64,000 nt of DNA from Salinisphaera sp. T31B1 (GTDB lineage Bacteria > Pseudomonadota > Gammaproteobacteria > Nevskiales > Salinisphaeraceae), in the NCBI RefSeq assembly GCF_040361275.1, contig NZ_APNH01000004.1:1-64000 (forward strand), in the 5' to 3' direction. Below, in pieces: positions 43,848 through 52,878 of the stretch. Within the stretch, counting starts at the first letter, position 1; the number at the start of each line of letters is the position of its first letter. Under the pieces are notes generated by a model. The model was given only the letters and a program-made list of their open reading frames with translations. It was not told the origin of the DNA and did not search any database. Both the position numbers and the translations under genes were made by a program.

Positions 43848-45446
43848 CTAGAGGCCGAGCTGGACGAAGAAATAGCCCCACAGCCCGCCGGCGACGACGA
43901 GCATGATGATCAGCGCCATCCACACGCGCCGGTATTCGCGGATCAGCGTGGCGCCGCTCGAATCGGCATCCAGAAAACGCCCGATCGTGATCTCGGACAT
44001 GCGCTGGCCTTTCATTTCCTCGAAACGGTCCAGTTCGTAGGTGCTGGGTTTGACGGCCAGACACATCACCACGAGCGTGATCGTGCCCAGCACGAAGGCC
44101 ATCATCAGATTGTCGATACCGGCCGGATAGCTGATCAGCTCGTGGCGCTCGAGTTCGCCCAGCAGGATAAAGCTGATCGAGCCCACCAGCATGCAGGACA
44201 GCACGGCCGCGGCATTGGTACGCCGCCACTGCATGGCGGCCACGATCGTCGGCAGCCAGGCGACCGCGAAGATCGAGCCGGCATAGATCGAAATCCAGTA
44301 GATACCGGCCGGCCGTGCGATGGCGATGACACAGACGATCACCGACACGATCACCTGCGAAATACGCCCGGCGAGCACGCTGCGTTTTTCGTCCAGCTTC
44401 TTTTCGAACAGCTTTTCGTACAGATCGCGCGCCAGGGCGAAGCCGGTGAGCACGAACAGCGTGGAGGCGGTGGACATGATCGAGGCCATCAAGCCGGCCA
44501 GGCCCACGCCGGCCAGCACCGGATTAGTGTGATCCATGAATCCCACGATCATGGCGCGATCGGCCGGCTCGATGCCGGGCTGGATCACCTGCATCGCGCC
44601 CGCGGCGAGATACACCATGAGCTGCATGGCCGGGGCGAAGAACACACCGATGATGGCCACCTTGAGAATCACGAAATCGTTCTTGGCCGGGAACACACGC
44701 GAGACCAGCGCGGGCGTACAGGCAAAGAACAGAATCCAGACCAGGAACTGCGAGATCGACCAGCTCAGCGCGCGATCGTTGGCGCCGGCCAGGGTCCAGT
44801 AGCCGGGCAGGCTGTCGCTCAAACCACGCAGATTGTCCATGCCGGCCTGGCCGATGAGCATGGGCGAGATCACGAACGCGATCGCCAGCATGGTGAAGAA
44901 CATCATGGTGTCGGTATAGACCACGCCATACATGCCCGACAGGCTGCAGAAGATCATCAGCGCGAAGGTGAAGGCGATGATGATCACCGGAAACGGCACG
45001 TCGATGATTTCGGCCAGCACCAGACCCGCGCCGATCAGCTGGATGATGCCGTAGCCCAGCAGGCCGATCACCATGAGGATGAGCGCGACCACGCTCACCC
45101 ATTTGTTGTCGAAACGCCGGTCGAAGAAATCCATCATCGTCCGGCATTCCATGGCCTTCATCTTGCGCCCGATCCAGACCACCGCGATGAGCGTGCCGAG
45201 CCAGGCGCCGAACGAGCCCAGCGCGCCGATCACCAGCGGGCCTTCGCTATAGGAAATGCCGGCGATGCCCATGAGCGTGACCGCGCTCAGGAAGGTCGCG
45301 GCCAGCGTGCCGGTGAGCAGCAGGGTCGAGCCCTGTTCGCCCATCACATAGAAATCGTCGCGGTTCTTGATGAAGCGCGTCAGGCCCGCCGCGACCAGCA
45401 CATAGGCGGCCAGCACGGCGACGAAGATCGTCAGCGTAATATTCAT
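43848..45446 (-). CDS. Sodium:solute symporter (SSS family)
   Basis: 532 residues with about 13 helices. SSS hallmarks: FYVMGEQGSTLLLTGTLAATFLSAVTLMG-type helix 1-2 region, GYGIIQLIGAGLVLAEI, MYGVVYTDTMMFFTML, GLAGLMASIMSTASTLFVLTG (given in part). The C-terminal ~100 residues form an extra helix and loop. It is the last gene of a leftward operon behind an M20 amidohydrolase and a 48-residue membrane peptide, so its cargo is likely the amidohydrolase substrate or product, such as a ureide, carbamoyl amino acid or amino acid. GGGGA precedes the ATG. Confidence 0.92.
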   Translation of the reverse strand: MNITLTIFVAVLAAYVLVAAGLTRFIKNRDDFYVMGEQGSTLLLTGTLAATFLSAVTLMGIAGISYSEGPLVIGALGSFGAWLGTLIAVVWIGRKMKAMECRTMMDFFDRRFDNKWVSVVALILMVIGLLGYGIIQLIGAGLVLAEIIDVPFPVIIIAFTFALMIFCSLSGMYGVVYTDTMMFFTMLAIAFVISPMLIGQAGMDNLRGLSDSLPGYWTLAGANDRALSWSISQFLVWILFFACTPALVSRVFPAKNDFVILKVAIIGVFFAPAMQLMVYLAAGAMQVIQPGIEPADRAMIVGFMDHTNPVLAGVGLAGLMASIMSTASTLFVLTGFALARDLYEKLFEKKLDEKRSVLAGRISQVIVSVIVCVIAIARPAGIYWISIYAGSIFAVAWLPTIVAAMQWRRTNAAAVLSCMLVGSISFILLGELERHELISYPAGIDNLMMAFVLGTITLVVMCLAVKPSTYELDRFEEMKGQRMSEITIGRFLDADSSGATLIREYRRVWMALIIMLVVAGGLWGYFFVQLGL

Positions 45447-45474
45447 GTTCGGTCCCCGGGGATGGTGATCGCGG

Positions 45475-45621
45475 TTAGCGCTTGGTGTGGCGTTCGCGCT
45501 TGAGGCGCTGGATGGTCGGGCGGTATTCGCGCAACAGAATCGCGCCCACCACCACACAGCAGATCACCGTGGTCAGCAGTGCATTGCCGAACAGCATCAG
45601 AACGTAGGGTTTGAAGTCCAT
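45475..45621 (-). CDS. 48-residue single-pass membrane protein
   Basis: A small gene below usual length cut-offs. It starts with MDFKPYVLMLFGNALL, has one hydrophobic helix (residues ~7-30 with a CC pair in the middle) and ends in a strongly basic tail (RLKRERHTKR). GAGAG lies five bases before the ATG. It is placed between the M20 amidohydrolase (21 bases) and the symporter (28 bases) in the same orientation. Other symporters of this class have small partner subunits (DUF485, DUF997), but this peptide is shorter than those. An accessory subunit is the best guess. Confidence 0.7.
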   Translation of the reverse strand: MDFKPYVLMLFGNALLTTVICCVVVGAILLREYRPTIQRLKRERHTKR

Positions 45622-45642
45622 GGCAGCTCTCGTTTGATCGGA

Positions 45643-46863
45643 TCAGGCGTGGCCGGCGCGGGCCAGCACCGCATTGAGGAGCACGTCTGCACCGCTACGC
45701 GCATGCTCGGGCTCGATAGATTCGGCCTCGTGGTGGCTCAGTCCATCAGCGCAGGGGATGAAGATCATCGCCGTGGGGCAATGGGTGGCCAGATGGAAGG
45801 CATCGTGGCCGGCGCCGCTGATCATATCCTGCCAGCGGCAATCCAGTGCGCGGGCGGCCTGTCGAATGTGCTCGATGCAGGCTTCGTCGAAGGGCAGCGC
45901 CGGACTGGCCCAGTGCACCTCGACCGCGCACGCGACACCGCGCGCATGATCGACATCGCGGGCGAGTCGTTCGACATCGGCGATCGCCGCGTCGACCATC
46001 GCATCGTCGGGATGCCGCAAGTCGAGAGTGAATTCGAGCGCGCCGGCGATGGTATTGCGCGAGGCGTCCGCGATATGGAGTTCGCCGATCGTCGCCATCA
46101 GCCCGTCGGTTTCGGCGAACCGCCGCTCCAACCGGTGGATCAACTCGGCCGCGGCGAACAGCGCGTCGCGACGCACGGCCATGGGGGTTGTGCCCGCGTG
46201 CGCTGCCTGCCCGGACAGACGGACGTCGAGCCAGCGAATCGCCTGGCCGCCGGTGACCACACCCACTGCGTTCTGGTTGTCCTCCAGTACCGGACCCTGT
46301 TCGATATGGGCTTCGAAATAGGCGTCGAAGGTTCGCGCCAGTGCGTGCTCGCCCGCCTGGCCGGTGGCCTTTAGGCTGTCAGACACGCTCATGCCGCTGG
46401 CATCGGTTCGCGCCAGTCCCTCGTCGAGCGACATCACGCCCGCGAAGACCGACGAGCCCAGCATTGCGGGGGTGAAACGTGCCCCTTCCTCGTTGGTCCA
46501 GTTGGCGATCTCCAGCGGCGCGCGCGTGGTGATATCGTGATCGTTGAGGGTGCGAATGGCTTCCAGCGCGGCGAGTACGCCGTAAACGCCGTCGAACCGT
46601 CCGCCTTTGGGCTGCGTATCCAGATGGCTGCCCATGACGACCGGCGGGCGGTCTTCGCGCCCGTTGCGTCGGGCGAACAGGTTGCCCATGGCATCCCGGG
46701 CGACCGTGAGTCCGGCAGCCTCGGCCCATTCGACGAACAGCGCGCGTCCGGCGGCGTCTTCGCCCCCGAGGGCCAGGCGACTGCTGCCACCGCCTGCGGT
46801 TGCGCCGATCTCGGCCATGGCCATCAGACTATCCCACAGGCGTTGTCCGTCGGTATGAAGCAT
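45643..46863 (-). CDS. M20-family amidohydrolase (HyuC/AllC-like)
   Basis: 406 residues of the M20 peptidase family branch holding N-carbamoyl-amino-acid hydrolases and allantoate amidohydrolases. Metal and catalytic residues: GSHLDTQPKGGRFDGVYG with His80 and Asp91, NEEGARF with Glu125/126, EAHIEQGPVLE, and HHEAESIEPEHA near the end. It would cleave a ureido or carbamoyl group, releasing ammonia, CO2 and an amino acid. GGGAGA precedes the ATG. First gene of an operon with a small membrane peptide and a sodium symporter, divergent from a LysR regulator. Confidence 0.9.
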   Translation of the reverse strand: MLHTDGQRLWDSLMAMAEIGATAGGGSSRLALGGEDAAGRALFVEWAEAAGLTVARDAMGNLFARRNGREDRPPVVMGSHLDTQPKGGRFDGVYGVLAALEAIRTLNDHDITTRAPLEIANWTNEEGARFTPAMLGSSVFAGVMSLDEGLARTDASGMSVSDSLKATGQAGEHALARTFDAYFEAHIEQGPVLEDNQNAVGVVTGGQAIRWLDVRLSGQAAHAGTTPMAVRRDALFAAAELIHRLERRFAETDGLMATIGELHIADASRNTIAGALEFTLDLRHPDDAMVDAAIADVERLARDVDHARGVACAVEVHWASPALPFDEACIEHIRQAARALDCRWQDMISGAGHDAFHLATHCPTAMIFIPCADGLSHHEAESIEPEHARSGADVLLNAVLARAGHA

Positions 46864-47048
46864 CGGTGTGTCTCCCTGTTCGATACACCGCCGGCGCTGG
46901 GCTCACGGTCGCCGATCGCGCGCGTGCCCTGCAATCGCGGTTATTCGACTCTAATCTAGCGGCATGCGGGCGCTTACCGTCAAAGCACGCGATATTATGC
47001 TCATCATCAATACGGCTAATAAACGAGGGCGACAATGAGGGCAGACGA

Positions 47049-48035
47049 ATGATCGGACGTGATCGGCCGGCCGAGTCGTCGATCAGCGTCCCGGCTCGGC
47101 GAACTCTGGCCGCGCGCCTGGACTGGAACCTGGTTCGCACGTATCGGGTGGTCGCCGAGGAATGCCATCTGTCCCGCGCCGCCGAACGGTTGTTCGTGAC
47201 GCAGCCGGCGGTCAGCCAAGCCATCAAGCGTCTGCAGACCCAGCTCGGCTATACCCTGATTCGACGGCGTGGCCCGCGGATTTCGCTCACCCCGGCCGGG
47301 GAGGAGGTGTATCGCATCGCCCGGGCCGTGTTCGCCGACATGTCGAGCCTGGAGATGCCGATCGAGGGCGTGGCCGAACAGGTGGTCGGGCGGGTCAAGC
47401 TACTCAGCGTCAGCCGGGTTCATTCGGTGGCCTACAACGAATTCCTTATCGATTTTCATCGACGCCATCCACGTATCGAACTGGAAGTCGAGATCATGCG
47501 CGGCCACGACGTGCTCATGGCGGTAAGTCAGAACACTGCCTCGATGGGGATCGGCCTGTGTCGTGTGGATACGCCGCCCATCGAACGGCGGCTGCTGATT
47601 CCGCAGCGGTATGCGCTGTTCTGCGGCCCGCCGCATCGACTGTTCGAGGCGGCCGACATCGATATTGCCGCGCTGCGGCATGAGGATCTGGTCACGTTCA
47701 TCGGCGACCAGTTGGGCGATACGCTGTCGCCGTTGACGCTGTTTCGCGAAAATCACGGTTTTCAAGGTCGCCTTGCCGCTTCGTCGTCCAATCTCGAGGA
47801 AGTCTGTCGACTGATCATGTGCGGGTATGGCATCGGCTTTCTGCCGGAGCATGCGTTCCGTCGCGAAGTCTCGCTGGGAATGCTGCGCAAGCTGCCGCCC
47901 GAGGCGGGTCTGGCCGACGTAGATATACAGTTGCTCTGGCACCGCGAACGACCGATGCGTCCGGCCGAGTCGCTGTTTCGTGACGAGTTGCTCACCGCCT
48001 TCGGCCCGGCTCGTGCCGAAGACGACCGTGTCTAG
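47049..48035 (+). CDS. LysR-family regulator of the amidohydrolase operon
   Basis: 328 residues with the LysR HTH (WNLVRTYRVVAEECHLSRAAERLFVTQPAVSQ, given in part) and an effector domain. The ATG at 47049 has GAGGG upstream. It is divergent from the M20-peptide-symporter operon with 185 bases between starts, the standard arrangement for LysR control of a neighbouring catabolic operon. Its stop codon shares CTAG with the convergent lipoprotein gene. Confidence 0.9.
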   Translation: MIGRDRPAESSISVPARRTLAARLDWNLVRTYRVVAEECHLSRAAERLFVTQPAVSQAIKRLQTQLGYTLIRRRGPRISLTPAGEEVYRIARAVFADMSSLEMPIEGVAEQVVGRVKLLSVSRVHSVAYNEFLIDFHRRHPRIELEVEIMRGHDVLMAVSQNTASMGIGLCRVDTPPIERRLLIPQRYALFCGPPHRLFEAADIDIAALRHEDLVTFIGDQLGDTLSPLTLFRENHGFQGRLAASSSNLEEVCRLIMCGYGIGFLPEHAFRREVSLGMLRKLPPEAGLADVDIQLLWHRERPMRPAESLFRDELLTAFGPARAEDDRV

Positions 48036-48397
48036 CGAGCTTCTGCGACCAGGGTGGTGAGCCGTTGGGTGACCATCTTGCGTCGTTCCAGGGCGGCCTG
48101 GGTCGCCATGGTGTCGGCCATCCGGCGGTCGCTGGCCGGCACCACCGACTGCACATAGCGGCGTTTGGCCTCGACATAATTTTGGTAGGGGCCGTTGCAC
48201 TGAGCCTGGGCCCGCATCGCGGCCTGGCGCGCCGGCAGGGCCCGGTCCGCCGCGTACGGCATGGCGGCGTTGTAGGCACATTGCCAGTACGACTGATAGG
48301 CCGGCTCCGATGGGTCCGGCTGCGGCCCGCCGGCACAACCGGCCAGGCTGACCGCCAGGCAACCGGCGAGGCACGCGAGCCACCCGCGCCGCGTCAT
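48032..48397 (-). CDS. Small hypothetical lipoprotein
   Basis: 121 residues. Lipobox SLAGC with Cys21 in a signal of MTRRGWLACLAGCLAVSLAG. The mature part (YQSYWQCAYNAAMPYAADRALPARQAAM) is helical and rich in Ala and Arg. Not recognised. The stop codon overlaps the LysR stop within a CTAG. Confidence 0.62.
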   Translation of the reverse strand: MTRRGWLACLAGCLAVSLAGCAGGPQPDPSEPAYQSYWQCAYNAAMPYAADRALPARQAAMRAQAQCNGPYQNYVEAKRRYVQSVVPASDRRMADTMATQAALERRKMVTQRLTTLVAEAR

Positions 48398-48464
48398 CTG
48401 CGGCCGCTCGGCGACGTCCCGGCCCGTGGCGTGGCCGGATCGGCTTTGGTCGATATCCACGGCG

Positions 48465-48656
48465 TCAACGTCGCTTCGGATCGCGCGGCGCATCCGCGCG
48501 CGGCGCGACATCGGACGGCCGATCGGTCTGCGCATCTCGGCCCCGGCGCTGTTGCTGGAAGCGGTCCCAGAACCGGCGCGCGGTGCGCTTGATCTTCTGC
48601 TGGTTCTCCGGCTTGCGAAGCCAGTTGGCGGCCATGACGCCGAGCGCTCGTCTCAT
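48465..48656 (-). CDS. Small basic hypothetical protein (63 residues)
   Basis: Starts MRRALGVMAANWLRKPENQQKI and is dominated by Arg/Lys with an Asp/Arg-rich tail. Sequence looks real in composition but has no recognised family; the ribosome binding site is weak. It sits between the small lipoprotein and the fumarase gene. Confidence 0.45.
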   Translation of the reverse strand: MRRALGVMAANWLRKPENQQKIKRTARRFWDRFQQQRRGRDAQTDRPSDVAPRADAPRDPKRR

Positions 48657-48725
48657 CGGGGTGTCTCGTGTGGGAACGGCTTGGGTGGACCAACCCAAAC
48701 TATGGGTGCACACCCGTCGGCATGC

Positions 48726-48754
48726 AACGATCGCTGTCGATGGCAGCGATCGTT
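48726..48754 (-). terminator. Hairpin terminator of the fumarase gene
   Basis: AACGATCGCTG and CAGCGATCGTT form a perfect 11-bp stem with a seven-base loop, directly at the end of the minus-strand stop codon. No long U-tract. Confidence 0.6.
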
Positions 48755-50298
48755 CAAGCGGTCGGATCGTTGCCGGGCGGTGCTGGGCGAACCGGAATGC
48801 GGCCGATCCGGTTGCGCCAGTACGCCGGCCCCGTCTCGTGTACGGATTCGCCGCGCGCATCCACGGCCACGGTTACCGGCATGTCCACGATCTCGAACTC
48901 GTGGATGGCTTCCATGCCGAGATCCTCGAACGCGACCACACGAGCGTGACGGATCGCCCGGGAGACAAGATAGGCCGCCCCGCCGACCGCAATCAGATAG
49001 ACGCCGCCGTGTCGACGGATCGATTCGCGCGCATCGGGGCCACGTTCGGCCTTGCCGATCATGCCGAGCACGCCCGCCTCGCCAAGCATCAGGTCGGTGA
49101 AGGCGTCCATGCGAGTCGAGGTGGTCGGACCGGCCGGGCCTACGGCTTCGTCGCCGACCGCCGCCACCGGGCCCACGTAATAGATGAAGCGACCGTTGAA
49201 ATCCACGCCCTCGGGCAAGGGCTCGCCACGCGCGAACAGGTCGCGGATACGCTTGTGAGCGGCATCGCGGCCGGTGAGCAGATGGCCCGACAGAAGTAGC
49301 GTCTCGCCGGGCTCGAACGCCTGGAGATCAGCCTTGGAGAGCGTATCCAGATTCACGCGGCGGCCGGAATCGTTACGGCGAGTGATTTCGGGCCAGTCCT
49401 CGAGCGCGGGCGGGACGAAGTCGGCGGCACCGCGGCCATCGAGGGTAAAGCCGATATGTCGGGTGGCCGCACAGTTGGGGACAATGGCCACCGGTTTGTT
49501 GGCGGCATGACAGGGGTAGTCGTGAATCTTGACGTCGAGCACCGTGGTCAGCCCGCCGAGCCCCTGTGCGCCTATGCCGAGTGCGTTGATCCGCTCGAAC
49601 AGATCCAGGCGCAGTGTCTCCGTGGCAGTCCGGGCTCCACGTGTCTTGAGCGCCTGTATGTCGATACTTTCGGTACACGCCTTCTTGGCCATGAGCATTG
49701 CTTTCTCGGCGCTGCCGCCGATGCCGATACCCAGAATGCCGGGCGGGCACCAGCCGGCGCCCATCAGCGGTATCTTCCCGAGCACCCAGTCGGCGATGTC
49801 ATCGGAGGGGTTGAGCATGGCGAATCGCGTCTTGGCCTCGGATCCGCCGCCCTTGGCCGATATCTCCACCCGGATTCGGTCGCCGGCGACCAGCTCGGTA
49901 TGAACCACCGCCGGCGTGTTGTCGCCCGTGTTCGCGCGTGCGCCGGCCGGCTGGGCTACGATCGAGGCACGCAGGGGATTGTCCGGATTGCGCCAGGCCC
50001 GGCGTACACCTTCGTCTACCAGCGTCTGCAGATCGTGTTCGCTGTCCCATCGAACCTGCATGCCGACCTGTACGAACACCACGACGATACCGGTGTCCTG
50101 ACAGACCGGACGGTGGCCTTCGGCACACAGCCGCGAGTTGACTAGAATCTGGGCCATCGCATCGCGCGCGGCCGGGGATTGCTCGCGTTCATAGGCGTCG
50201 TTCAGAGCGCGTACGAAATCCGGCGGATGATAGAACGAGATGTATTGGAGGGCGTCGGCGACGCTCTGAACGAAGTCGGATGCACGGATCACGGTCAT
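48754..50298 (-). CDS. Fumarate hydratase, class I ([4Fe-4S])
   Basis: 514 residues of the iron-sulfur class I fumarase (FumA/FumB-like), converting fumarate and malate in the TCA cycle. Cluster ligands are Cys66 in VCQDTG, Cys184 in GWCPPG and Cys276 in PNCAATRH, with spacings like those of E. coli FumA. The C-terminal domain shows GPAGPTTSTRMD and the swivel region GGAAYLVSRAI. The start ATG has a weak ribosome binding site. Single gene. Because the cluster is oxygen-sensitive, a cluster-free class II enzyme may exist elsewhere in the genome. Confidence 0.94.
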   Translation of the reverse strand: MTVIRASDFVQSVADALQYISFYHPPDFVRALNDAYEREQSPAARDAMAQILVNSRLCAEGHRPVCQDTGIVVVFVQVGMQVRWDSEHDLQTLVDEGVRRAWRNPDNPLRASIVAQPAGARANTGDNTPAVVHTELVAGDRIRVEISAKGGGSEAKTRFAMLNPSDDIADWVLGKIPLMGAGWCPPGILGIGIGGSAEKAMLMAKKACTESIDIQALKTRGARTATETLRLDLFERINALGIGAQGLGGLTTVLDVKIHDYPCHAANKPVAIVPNCAATRHIGFTLDGRGAADFVPPALEDWPEITRRNDSGRRVNLDTLSKADLQAFEPGETLLLSGHLLTGRDAAHKRIRDLFARGEPLPEGVDFNGRFIYYVGPVAAVGDEAVGPAGPTTSTRMDAFTDLMLGEAGVLGMIGKAERGPDARESIRRHGGVYLIAVGGAAYLVSRAIRHARVVAFEDLGMEAIHEFEIVDMPVTVAVDARGESVHETGPAYWRNRIGRIPVRPAPPGNDPTA

Positions 50299-50634
50299 GG
50301 CAGCGAACGGACGGGGGGCGATGGGGAATGTTCGCGCCCCGGCCCATGGCTTGGCAACCGCCGCTTCCAGCCGCGGCGGGCGGCCGGCGCGCTGCGCAGC
50401 CGGGCCATGGCATTCGAACGCCGTATGACCACACCAGGCCGCCGCGGCTCCCGCCCGACCGGGCCGATGCGCTGACAGGCCGTGCTATGTCACTGGTTCG
50501 ACAGCGTCAGGTAGGCGGCGGCGCTGCCAGCTGACAGCAACTCAGCCCGCGCTGAACAAGTGGGGATTATGTAAACACTTGATTTGACGATTTTTCTGTC
50601 TATTCTCCGCGGCTCGAATTGCCCGGATGCTTCC
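50299..50634. other. Divergent region between fumarase and mntP
   Basis: 336 bases. It holds a plausible mntP promoter at 50579-50606. I looked for a yybP-ykoY manganese riboswitch, common ahead of mntP, and did not find its conserved core. No gene is supported. Confidence 0.5.
50579..50606 (+). promoter_or_regulatory. Candidate sigma-70 promoter of mntP
   Basis: TTGATT at 50579-50584 and TATTCT at 50601-50606 are separated by 16 bases, and the -10 ends 28 bases before the mntP start. Confidence 0.5.
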
Positions 50635-51198
50635 ATGTCGATCGTTACATCCTTTTCGCTCGGATTCAGCCTGTCGATGGATGCCTTTGCGGCTTCGATC
50701 GCACAGGGGGCCCAGCGCCGCCAGACGCGCTGGCGCGAAGCGCTGCGTGTGGCCTTCTATTTCGGGGCGCTCGAAGCGGTGCTTCCACTGGTCGGTTGGA
50801 CCCTGGGGCTGATGCTGGGATCGGTAATCGCGGCGGTGGATCACTGGATCGCCTTCGCCGTGTTACTGGGTATCGGCACCAAAATGATCTTCGATGTCGG
50901 CGGGACGCAGGCCCGGCCCGACAGCCGTGGCCGGACGGGCCGTGCCCGGTTGCTGTTGCTGGCGCTGGGCACGAGTATCGACGCGGCAGCCGTTGGCGTG
51001 CCGCTGCTTGTGATGGGCGTGCCGATCGTCACCGCAGTGCTGATCATCGGTGCCACGACTTTCGCGATGACCTGCCTGGGCTTCATGCTCGGCGGGATGG
51101 CGGGCAAGCAGGTGCCGCGCTACGCCGAAGGCTTGGGCGGCTGTATGCTCATCGGCATCGGCACCTTCATTCTGCTTGAACACACCGGGCTCGTCTGA
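50635..51198 (+). CDS. mntP: Manganese efflux pump MntP
   Basis: 187 residues with six helices in two three-helix repeats. Key acidic residues lie in the repeats: SLSMDAFAASIAQGA in helix 1 and GTSIDAAAVGVPL in helix 4, matching the functional Asp residues of E. coli MntP (188 residues). It exports Mn2+ and protects from manganese excess. The ATG at 50635 gives the standard N-terminus; the upstream in-frame start is rejected. Usually controlled by MntR and a riboswitch; neither site was recognised here. Confidence 0.92.
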   Translation: MSIVTSFSLGFSLSMDAFAASIAQGAQRRQTRWREALRVAFYFGALEAVLPLVGWTLGLMLGSVIAAVDHWIAFAVLLGIGTKMIFDVGGTQARPDSRGRTGRARLLLLALGTSIDAAAVGVPLLVMGVPIVTAVLIIGATTFAMTCLGFMLGGMAGKQVPRYAEGLGGCMLIGIGTFILLEHTGLV

Positions 51199-51255
51199 TC
51201 CCGCCGTCGCGAGAGCGAGGTGCCGGTCCAGCGGCACGGCGAAACGGAGCCACAG

Positions 51256-52059
51256 ATGACGCACGCTCGAGGCGATATCCGTATCGGTATCGGCGGCTGG
51301 ACGTATGCACCATGGCGCGGCACGTTCTATCCGTCCGATCTTCCACGGACGCGGGAACTCGAGTTTGCCGCAAGCCGGCTGACGACCATCGAGGTCAACG
51401 CGACCTATTATGGCAATCAGAAGCCAGCGACCTTCGCCCGCTGGGCATCGGTTGCGCCTGCAACGTTTCGTTTCGCGCTCAAGGCGCCGCGTGCGGTGGT
51501 AGCCCGCAAGCGTCTCGATGAAGCCGGCGAGGCGATCGAGCGGTTCACGGGCTCCGGTATCGTCGAGCTCGGCGACCGGTTGGGCCCGCTGCTCTGGCAG
51601 TTGCCTGCGTACAAGCGCTACGAGGCTGATGAATTCGCTGCCTTCCTGTCGTTGCTATGCGATCGGGTCGCCGGGCAACGATTGCGCCACGCCGTTGAAC
51701 TGCGTCACCACAGCTTTGCCTGTGTCGAGGTGGTCGCGCGCTGTCGGAAGGCCGGCGTGGCGATCGTTGTGGGCGACGACCCGGCAACTCCGACCATGGC
51801 CGATGCAACCGCAGACTTCGTGTATCTGCGGTTGCAGCGCGGGTGCGACGATATCGAAACCGGATATACGCACGCCGCGCTCGATCGTTGGCGTGATCGG
51901 GTTCGGCAGTGTGCCGCGGGTATGGCGCCGGACGGGCTGTCGCGAGTCAGCGAGTCCGGGGATAGGTCATACACACCGCGCGATGTCTTTGCCTATTTCA
52001 TCCGCGCGGGCAAGCGGCGCGCGCCGCAGGCGGCCATGGCCCTGCAGGCGGATCTGTAA
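51256..52059 (+). CDS. DUF72 family protein
   Basis: 267 residues. The DUF72 core is clear: IRIGIGGWTYAPWRGTFYP, TTIEVNATYYGNQKPATFARW, FALKAPRAVV, VELRHHSF and a C-terminal segment in which related proteins show a conserved Phe/Tyr-rich end. TIM-barrel-like, unknown function. GGAG lies six bases before the ATG. It belongs to a different subgroup from the DUF72 gene at 25990. It follows mntP by 57 bases and may be cotranscribed. Confidence 0.9.
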   Translation: MTHARGDIRIGIGGWTYAPWRGTFYPSDLPRTRELEFAASRLTTIEVNATYYGNQKPATFARWASVAPATFRFALKAPRAVVARKRLDEAGEAIERFTGSGIVELGDRLGPLLWQLPAYKRYEADEFAAFLSLLCDRVAGQRLRHAVELRHHSFACVEVVARCRKAGVAIVVGDDPATPTMADATADFVYLRLQRGCDDIETGYTHAALDRWRDRVRQCAAGMAPDGLSRVSESGDRSYTPRDVFAYFIRAGKRRAPQAAMALQADL

Positions 52060-52089
52060 CGCAGGCCTCTGGCGCGCGTACCGGGGCGA

Positions 52090-52878
52090 TCAGCGGGCGC
52101 GAACGAGCAGATTCTGATGGGCGACCCCGATCCGTCCGGCCGTGTCATAGAGCGTCGAGCTTGCCAGCCCCACACCGTTGGGCTGTGCGATCGTCTCGCT
52201 GTCCAGACCGATCCATTCGCCGATCGGTGCCCGGTGCAGATATACGCTCAGATCGGTGTTGGCAAAGACATGCGTGTCGGCCGGCAGGATCCAGCTGAGC
52301 CCGTTGCCGAAGTCGGCCGCCGCGACGGCGCGCATGGCGGGGGTGTTCGGTTGGCCGGCGATCAGCGGTACCCGTAGCCGCAACCAGGCCGCCGCGGGGC
52401 CGGCGACGCGGCTGCTGCCCCTGGCGAAACGGATCTCCATGGCCTGATCATGAAAGGATTCGCCGCTCGCCATGCCCGGCGCTTCGAATCGCTCCCGGCA
52501 TTGCGTCGGGGCCGGATTCAGCAAGCACTCGTCGACCCGCGGTACGTGGACCGGCTGTTCGCGCCGCATCAGAGCTACGGCACGGCCGACCGGCGCGTCG
52601 TCGTGGGCCAGTACCAGCTCGACACGGCGCGCGGTGCGCCCGCGGCTGGCCGTGGCCGTGACCGTCAACGGTGCAATCGGCACCGGCCGGGTCAGCTCGA
52701 AGGTAAGCCGGGCGAGGACGAAGTCTTCTCCTGCGGCCTGCTGTGCACAATGCGCGAGCAGTCCGGCTGGCGCGCCGCCGTGCTGTGCGTGCATATCCCA
52801 AGGCCCGCGCGCGAGGCCAGTGGCATGATAGAACGCGCCGTCGCGGATGAACACGCTCTGTGCAGGGATCGAAGCCAT
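52090..52878 (-). CDS. Acyl-CoA thioesterase-like protein (double hotdog)
   Basis: 262 residues, of the TesB-like double-hotdog group: N-terminal hotdog with HGGAPAGLLAHCAQQA and LTFELTRPVPIAPLTVTAT, C-terminal hotdog with DLSVYLHRAPIGEWIGLDSETIAQPNGVGLASS (shown in part). It probably hydrolyses an acyl-CoA in the cytoplasm. ATG start with weak ribosome binding site; upstream in-frame extension is unconserved. Convergent with the DUF72 gene. Confidence 0.85.
   Translation of the reverse strand: MASIPAQSVFIRDGAFYHATGLARGPWDMHAQHGGAPAGLLAHCAQQAAGEDFVLARLTFELTRPVPIAPLTVTATASRGRTARRVELVLAHDDAPVGRAVALMRREQPVHVPRVDECLLNPAPTQCRERFEAPGMASGESFHDQAMEIRFARGSSRVAGPAAAWLRLRVPLIAGQPNTPAMRAVAAADFGNGLSWILPADTHVFANTDLSVYLHRAPIGEWIGLDSETIAQPNGVGLASSTLYDTAGRIGVAHQNLLVRAR

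Noticed and set aside
43617-45503. 628-residue open frame on the plus strand
   Set aside because: It is antisense to the sodium symporter. Its His/Gln/Arg-rich sequence is typical of the reverse strand of GC-rich membrane-protein genes.
50299-50634. yybP-ykoY manganese riboswitch before mntP
   Set aside because: The region was checked because such elements often precede mntP, but the conserved core was not found by eye.
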